A DNA stretch of 17,562 nucleotides, taken from positions 1 to 17,562 of the forward strand of contig CALFJE010000157.1 in NCBI GenBank assembly GCA_937877545.1, in the 5' to 3' direction. The notes under the pieces were generated by a model, which was not told the origin of the DNA, ran no database searches, and worked only from the letters and a program-made list of their open reading frames with translations. The position numbers were made by a program, and so were the translations under genes. Below are positions 15,601 to 17,562 of the stretch, piece by piece (within the stretch, counting starts at the first letter, position 1; each line of letters begins with the position of its first letter). The stretch is from an uncultured Selenomonadales bacterium. Its GTDB lineage: Bacteria; Bacillota; Negativicutes; Selenomonadales; Selenomonadaceae.

Positions 15601-17562
15601 CACCTCGGCGGCTTTCAATGTTGCTTCGGAATCTGTTAACGGTTACAAGACGGTCACGATAACGGACAGCAGTGCCCTTGACGTGACTAATTTACAGGAA
15701 GGCGATACGCTCAGCATTGTCGGTGCAGGATTCTCGCTTGCTCAAGTCAACGGCTTGTCGAATATTGGGACGGTTTACGCCAATGCTTCTTTCTCCGCTA
15801 CAGATTTGACTTACCACGGCAAAGGCGCAAGCAATGCCGGCTTCGAATCAAGCGGCGGCACGCTGACTTATCACGAAAAATCAGCGGGCTTCTCGTTCGT
15901 CGGCAACATGAGCTTTGCAGCTTTGTCCGACGAATCTTTGGGGAGCTACTTCACCATCGACGCCAAAAATAACGTCTTAATAGGCGCGTCGGCTCTTCTT
16001 GCTACGCAGAATGCAAACGCGTCCCTTGCACTTTCGACCGCAGATGCCGCAAACTACACGCTTGCTATAGGTTATCTCACGCAACAAGCCGGCTATTCCT
16101 CTAAAGCACAGTTCGACGGCACCACCTACACTGGCGAAGGTGCAAAGACGGCGGGCTACGAGATTGTTGACTCCACGCTGTACTACCGCGCCTTAGCAGA
16201 GGATGTATTCTCGTTCACCGGCGGCACAAACGGTAAAATTAACTTTAACAGCGAAGTCAGTGCGGGCGTCTTCAGCATAGCGAAAGGTAGTGCCAGCAAC
16301 AGCTACATCGTTACCATTACCGATTCGTCGGCTCTCGCGACTAATCAGACCAACTTGGCGCAACTTTCCATAACTAAAGGTGACGGCATTACCAAGAATT
16401 ACTCGCTGTCCCTCGGCACCGCATTAACGGCGGTACAAGGCTACAGCACCGCAATCAGGTTCGACATAAGCAACCGTAAGTATACGGGCGCAGGCGCGGA
16501 AACTGCAGGTTATTCGGCGGCGGACGGCAAGTTGACTTACTACGCCGAAGCAACCGATAAGTTCACGTTCGGCGGCAGCATTGCCTTTGCAGCGGGCGCG
16601 AGCACTGCTCCGACGGCCGCCTTTGCTATCGAGAACAATGTAATAACCATCCGCAATTCAGCTCTCTCCGAGATTCAGAAAGGCGGCGCAAGCCTCTACA
16701 TCAAGGACAACACAAAGAACTATACTTTAGCACTCGATAACACAGGAAACACTGCTGTCGACACGGAGCGGGAAACTCTTAACCTGTGGATGCTTGATAA
16801 CAAAAAGGCTTCGTACAGAATCGGCGGTTCGGGTGCTTATTACAGTTTGAACGATGCCAAGACTTCCGTCACTTACAATGCGTCTGTTGCGGGCGCAAGT
16901 TCGGTTATCCTTGCCGGTATAAGCAACATTAACGGCTGGGATTCCGTTGTAGCCGGCAACACCATCAGCTTGGACGCTGGCAATTTCAGCACAAGCGGCG
17001 TAACGGTTGAGCTGAACAATCCCAATTACACGTTCAGCTTGACGGGGGCGTTTACCGCCGGCATGAGCTTTACGGGCATGAGCCTTGGCGACACGATAAC
17101 CAACGCGGGCTCCAATCTTGCCATTTACGGCATGAGCGGCGCGGACAGCATTACCAATACAGGCTCCTACGTTTCGATTAACGGTGCGGAAGACAACGAC
17201 ACCATAACCAGTACCGGCGGCTCTCACATCTCAATCGACGCGGGCGCAGGCTCCAATGCCATAGCCTTTACCGGCAACTACGCGACAATAAGCGCGGGCG
17301 CAGACAATGACACCTTCAGCTTGAACGGCGATTCTATCAGCATTAACGCGGGCAGCGGTGTCAACACTATCAGCTTGAGCGGTATCTACGCGACAATCCT
17401 CGCGGGCAACGGCAACGACGTTATCAACTTCGGCGGCTCCTATGCCACGATTAACGCGGGCACAGGCTCCAATACCATTAACTTCACGTCTCTTGGCGAA
17501 AGCGTCACTGTCAACGTAACCGACGGCTCCGACCTCATCAGCTTGGCGAGCGGCTTGACGGG
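9680..17562 (+). CDS. Giant beta-helix/tandem-repeat/RTX-like surface protein, 3' end beyond the window
   Basis: One frame without a stop runs from TAA 9662-9664 to the window end; from ATG 9680 it has at least 2,627 codons. AAAGGAG (9663-9669) precedes the ATG by 10 nt. Layout by residue: 1-28 polar extension; ~29-39 NDFQFDLQRFA; ~40-1180 Thr/Gly/Asn/Ser-rich beta-helix-like strands, with two cap-plus-helix modules marked by YYSSLSSAKSAL...LDLNGHTL and YNSIGEAITAL...LDLGGYNI; ~1188-2410 eleven copies of a ~100-125-residue module; ~2467 onward 18-residue RTX-like turns. No Sec signal or membrane segment is visible. Cysteine occurs five times, all before about residue 512. The lack of a signal peptide plus the RTX-like end suggests type I secretion across a diderm envelope as an adhesin; this is inference. 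The C-terminal secretion signal and transporter genes are not in the window. A second start at ATT 9761 is possible. Confidence 0.85.
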   Translation, partial: MDGKFIFYPSDSPPKSSDGGTGKEVININDFQFDLQRFALSTAQVTADTDGSVFSCVKDSTTYYGAAADFTTASLSGATNITVLKNFSITAGVKISSNCELHFTKSTGTKLTYTGTDSAIKVTGGTLTISNETTSAVTGTIESTGTGATCIEVASGGSLNMVRGYVYNKGANSYGIKNNGTVTLGSEDGSANPTVGSTGTNGVGLLQESGTLNLNYATIQGKDVGARIQSGTYTQKGGTVKNTTAGNTALEINGGGVTATIGKEIKTSYIGNSISSTISANAIKITNDTTATTEKAASTLTINYAHIYSSATSNAVNNEDADATVKIVSGNFTGDGKITGSNITSDGTTLYSASINNITRVFASQAELDAAIADSVVYAKVTVGTSDDMKTYYYTNLNTASDYAIANGGTITFTDTGKAAAQCSIALGKNTYYYSSLSSAKSALNYGQNGGGTIKIENDITSANEVFNLTLAAEGAMGTITLDLNGHTLERTGNGNVISLGTGYANRLGVCTLNIINTSTTEGKIINSNTTTGSSSQGNGITVWHDQILYVGTASDGTESKGKITISSAGNQTAISGNGSVGTAGTTQTNGQNTQITITGDVELTGSTGIYHPQVGGKLTIKADGDKAPTITGRSGAGIEIRAGELNVEAGTIKSNAETYSYTANGNGSTTTGAGIAVAQHTTKQAINVTIGSESSTDSSQPTISGAVALSVANPQNNTDEAKIPTVTIKSGTFTGTDSAISANNSDTRVKVDIEGGKFYGKLDQTSKSTSLNYDTGGGYIISENALFTSDQFPNGYTAIETSTTGTDGEILYKVSLSGSVELINEYGQIVGTDVYNSIGEAITALSSNSNAKGIRLLQDITVTSTITIDKSLILDLGGYNINVNLMNAATAFNVTTNDSNSTDNLVTLTLKNTGAGDSGTNAAITSSYTSSGMINVGANAKLVLEGGTIKNTNTSSIAVSSAGTVEMTGGTLSSGGTALNLTGGTASISDDSTITSSNGAGIAVADAVTSLDIATGTNGSPSINGSTYAIAMGTTTNASDSAPTVNVKGGSLTGGTTGIQANSGTLNVTGGTITGTGSYGINKTSTSAKISISETDGDVNIAGTSGTGAPLAALTSDTLPFGFSSVAGISFNGTELGTKYLKATNSGGIDSYNVADATLAQDVAGNVNENTTWTYTYGGSTGYATTINFVGNLFTAGSTSHVSIGVANVSESGKYIITIQDDNASNSSATNDLGFNSSDNNAFIKVSGEGASNYSIDMGYYLTGAKGYTSSNSLTENTDGNKVWHAAGAETAGFSVADNALYYRAQAANVVTFTGSLSFTDLSTAANAIQMGSDSNVIIQQSAFSSAQTADAFLSAAGYNIDISTWTSGKATGYSGIAKITDKTYTGIGATNAGYETDNGKLYYRAKAEQFTFGGNLKLDDDAAQYVTVTADSDGKKIVTLGYSAFDDNLGSGSITGNDSLTVTNANYSLSLGDLTKAGTYSDTARFAGTNNKTYYTEGAETAGFSMVDNALVWRDAAQSFTYTGSMSFDEDAASYISINSSTINIGGSAFDDNLKSGAITDGATLSIESSGYSIAFGDGLSAAQGYSSAARFSLNDSDSENKATYMFAGASVAGFELGSDSITLTYRAKYDTIGFGGSIAFIDGLADATKFTVDSSAKTIKIAKDALSSVQSEGYMLTATGDYSILAIGLTKAGTYVDQDTITGTGTTRTYQSKGANQNGYDSVAGGSLIYHEKSANKFQFSGNMTYASGFSAGNVSVIGSGDSATVMFLDGALSTAQSDGATLRITSLYATKTYSLSYGNLQQASGIKEENTFDLSNKTYTSQGASTTGYSINDSVMTYYGKQSDTFTFGGGISFASSGGSLTGTGIKSYFEISGYSVYLMPGALSTVQNNGASLYIQGSTSYKINTSQLGDAIVNEEAATFDYQTKTYTESGIHKAGYKVTDTTNGWLEYNTVVAGSFSFGGNVNFMNTATSAAFNVASESVNGYKTVTITDSSALDVTNLQEGDTLSIVGAGFSLAQVNGLSNIGTVYANASFSATDLTYHGKGASNAGFESSGGTLTYHEKSAGFSFVGNMSFAALSDESLGSYFTIDAKNNVLIGASALLATQNANASLALSTADAANYTLAIGYLTQQAGYSSKAQFDGTTYTGEGAKTAGYEIVDSTLYYRALAEDVFSFTGGTNGKINFNSEVSAGVFSIAKGSASNSYIVTITDSSALATNQTNLAQLSITKGDGITKNYSLSLGTALTAVQGYSTAIRFDISNRKYTGAGAETAGYSAADGKLTYYAEATDKFTFGGSIAFAAGASTAPTAAFAIENNVITIRNSALSEIQKGGASLYIKDNTKNYTLALDNTGNTAVDTERETLNLWMLDNKKASYRIGGSGAYYSLNDAKTSVTYNASVAGASSVILAGISNINGWDSVVAGNTISLDAGNFSTSGVTVELNNPNYTFSLTGAFTAGMSFTGMSLGDTITNAGSNLAIYGMSGADSITNTGSYVSINGAEDNDTITSTGGSHISIDAGAGSNAIAFTGNYATISAGADNDTFSLNGDSISINAGSGVNTISLSGIYATILAGNGNDVINFGGSYATINAGTGSNTINFTSLGESVTVNVTDGSDLISLASGLT
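9745..9756 (+). promoter_or_regulatory. Extended Shine-Dalgarno inside the giant ORF, in front of an ATT codon
   Basis: AAAGGAGGTGAT is complementary over 12 nt to the usual bacterial 16S rRNA 3' end. Eight bases after its GGAGG core comes in-frame ATT (9761-9763), directly followed by NDFQFDLQRFA. An in-frame GTG at 9752 overlaps the core and cannot use it. A CCCGCC/GGCGGG hairpin (9715-9720 with 9734-9739) lies just upstream. Confidence 0.6.
14875..14893 (+). repeat. 19-nt direct repeat, copy 1 (end of module 5)
   Basis: The 19 bases beginning TTATCACG are identical to 15868-15886. Both encode YHEKSA at the module junction. Such exact identity stands out among otherwise diverged modules. 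Confidence 0.75.
15868..15886 (+). repeat. 19-nt direct repeat, copy 2 (end of module 8)
   Basis: Identical to 14875-14893 at the matching place of another module, three modules away. Confidence 0.75.
17078..17562 (+). repeat. 18-residue (54-nt) RTX-like beta-roll repeats
   Basis: Seven consecutive units start exactly 54 nt apart at 17078, 17132, 17186, 17240, 17294, 17348 and 17402; an eighth from 17456 is longer, and a ninth is cut by the window end. The unit reads roughly AGxGx[DN][DT]I then xxxGxYATIx: one half resembles the RTX nonapeptide GGxGxDxUx, the other is a second nonapeptide without the Asp. Two nonapeptides make one turn of a calcium-binding parallel beta-roll in known RTX proteins. 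Confidence 0.75.

Larger units (their letters stand above)
13241..16900 (+). repeat. Eleven tandem copies of a ~100-125-residue protein module
   Basis: Copies begin near 13241, 13613, 13913, 14243, 14582, 14900, 15227, 15563, 15890, 16208 and 16562, i.e. 300-372 nt each. Each opens with F-[STQ]-F-x-G-[NSG] and a strand ending in Phe. A middle SAL-like turn follows (SSALAT, DGALSTAQ, SALSEIQ). Then comes Y-[ST]-L-x-x-G-x-L-x-x-A-x-G-Y-S, and the copy closes with T-Y-T-x-x-G-A-x-T-A-G-[YF]-x-x-x-D-x-x-L-x-Y. Copies 1, 5 and 7 are divergent, and copy 11 lacks the TAG[YF] closure. At DNA level the copies are strongly diverged, so the array is old. Confidence 0.8.

Overview
The window looks like a chromosomal segment of a diderm Firmicute (Negativicutes/Selenomonadales-like). 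This is an inference from Firmicutes-style GGAGG ribosome binding sites, two TTG starts, a SpoIVB/S55-type protein next to murA, an Obg with the C-terminal OCT domain, and a very large surface-type protein opening with an FDLQRFA motif and ending in RTX-like repeats. Base composition is fairly balanced. No rRNA, tRNA, CRISPR array, integrase or transposase was found.

Layout. (1) 1-2467 (+): the 3' part of an S55-peptidase-family gene and murA, 16 nt apart, closed by a bidirectional terminator. (2) 2524-6439 (-): three cell-envelope genes transcribed leftward: a monofunctional GT51 peptidoglycan glycosyltransferase with its own extended -10 promoter, then a polysaccharide pyruvyl transferase family protein and an iron-sulfur FrhB/FdhB-type oxidoreductase, which share a second promoter (TTGACA/TATAAC). 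(3) 6564-7028 (+): a small stand-alone HSDR_N-type nuclease-fold protein, transcribed divergently from the GT51 gene. (4) 7029-7256: an intergenic stretch packed with five inverted repeats, at least two of them terminator-like, separating convergent genes. (5) 7257-8069 (-): a Wzm/TagG-type ABC-2 permease without a neighbouring ATPase gene. (6) 8126-9403 (+): obg. The permease and obg promoters interlock, and the permease transcript may be leaderless. (7) 9404-9679: a structured leader with three stem-loops, two followed by T-runs. (8) 9680 to the window end (+): one uninterrupted reading frame of at least 2,627 codons.

The giant protein is the most interesting part. It has no Sec signal peptide. 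It reads as: N-terminal FDLQRFA motif, two or three right-handed beta-helix-like Thr/Gly/Asn-rich domains, eleven tandem copies of a roughly 100-125-residue module whose name I do not know (signature F-[ST]-F-x-G at the start, G-A-x-T-A-G-[YF] near the end), and then an exact 18-residue (54-nt) RTX-like beta-roll in which the Asp/Asn at the metal-binding position alternates unit by unit. With no signal peptide, an RTX-like end and almost no cysteine, a type I-secreted adhesin or surface protein is the best inference. Its C-terminus and any transporter genes lie outside the window.

The common theme is the cell envelope: peptidoglycan precursor synthesis (MurA), glycan polymerisation (GT51), glycan modification (pyruvyl transferase plus oxidoreductase), glycan export (ABC permease) and a giant surface protein, interleaved with the housekeeping GTPase Obg.
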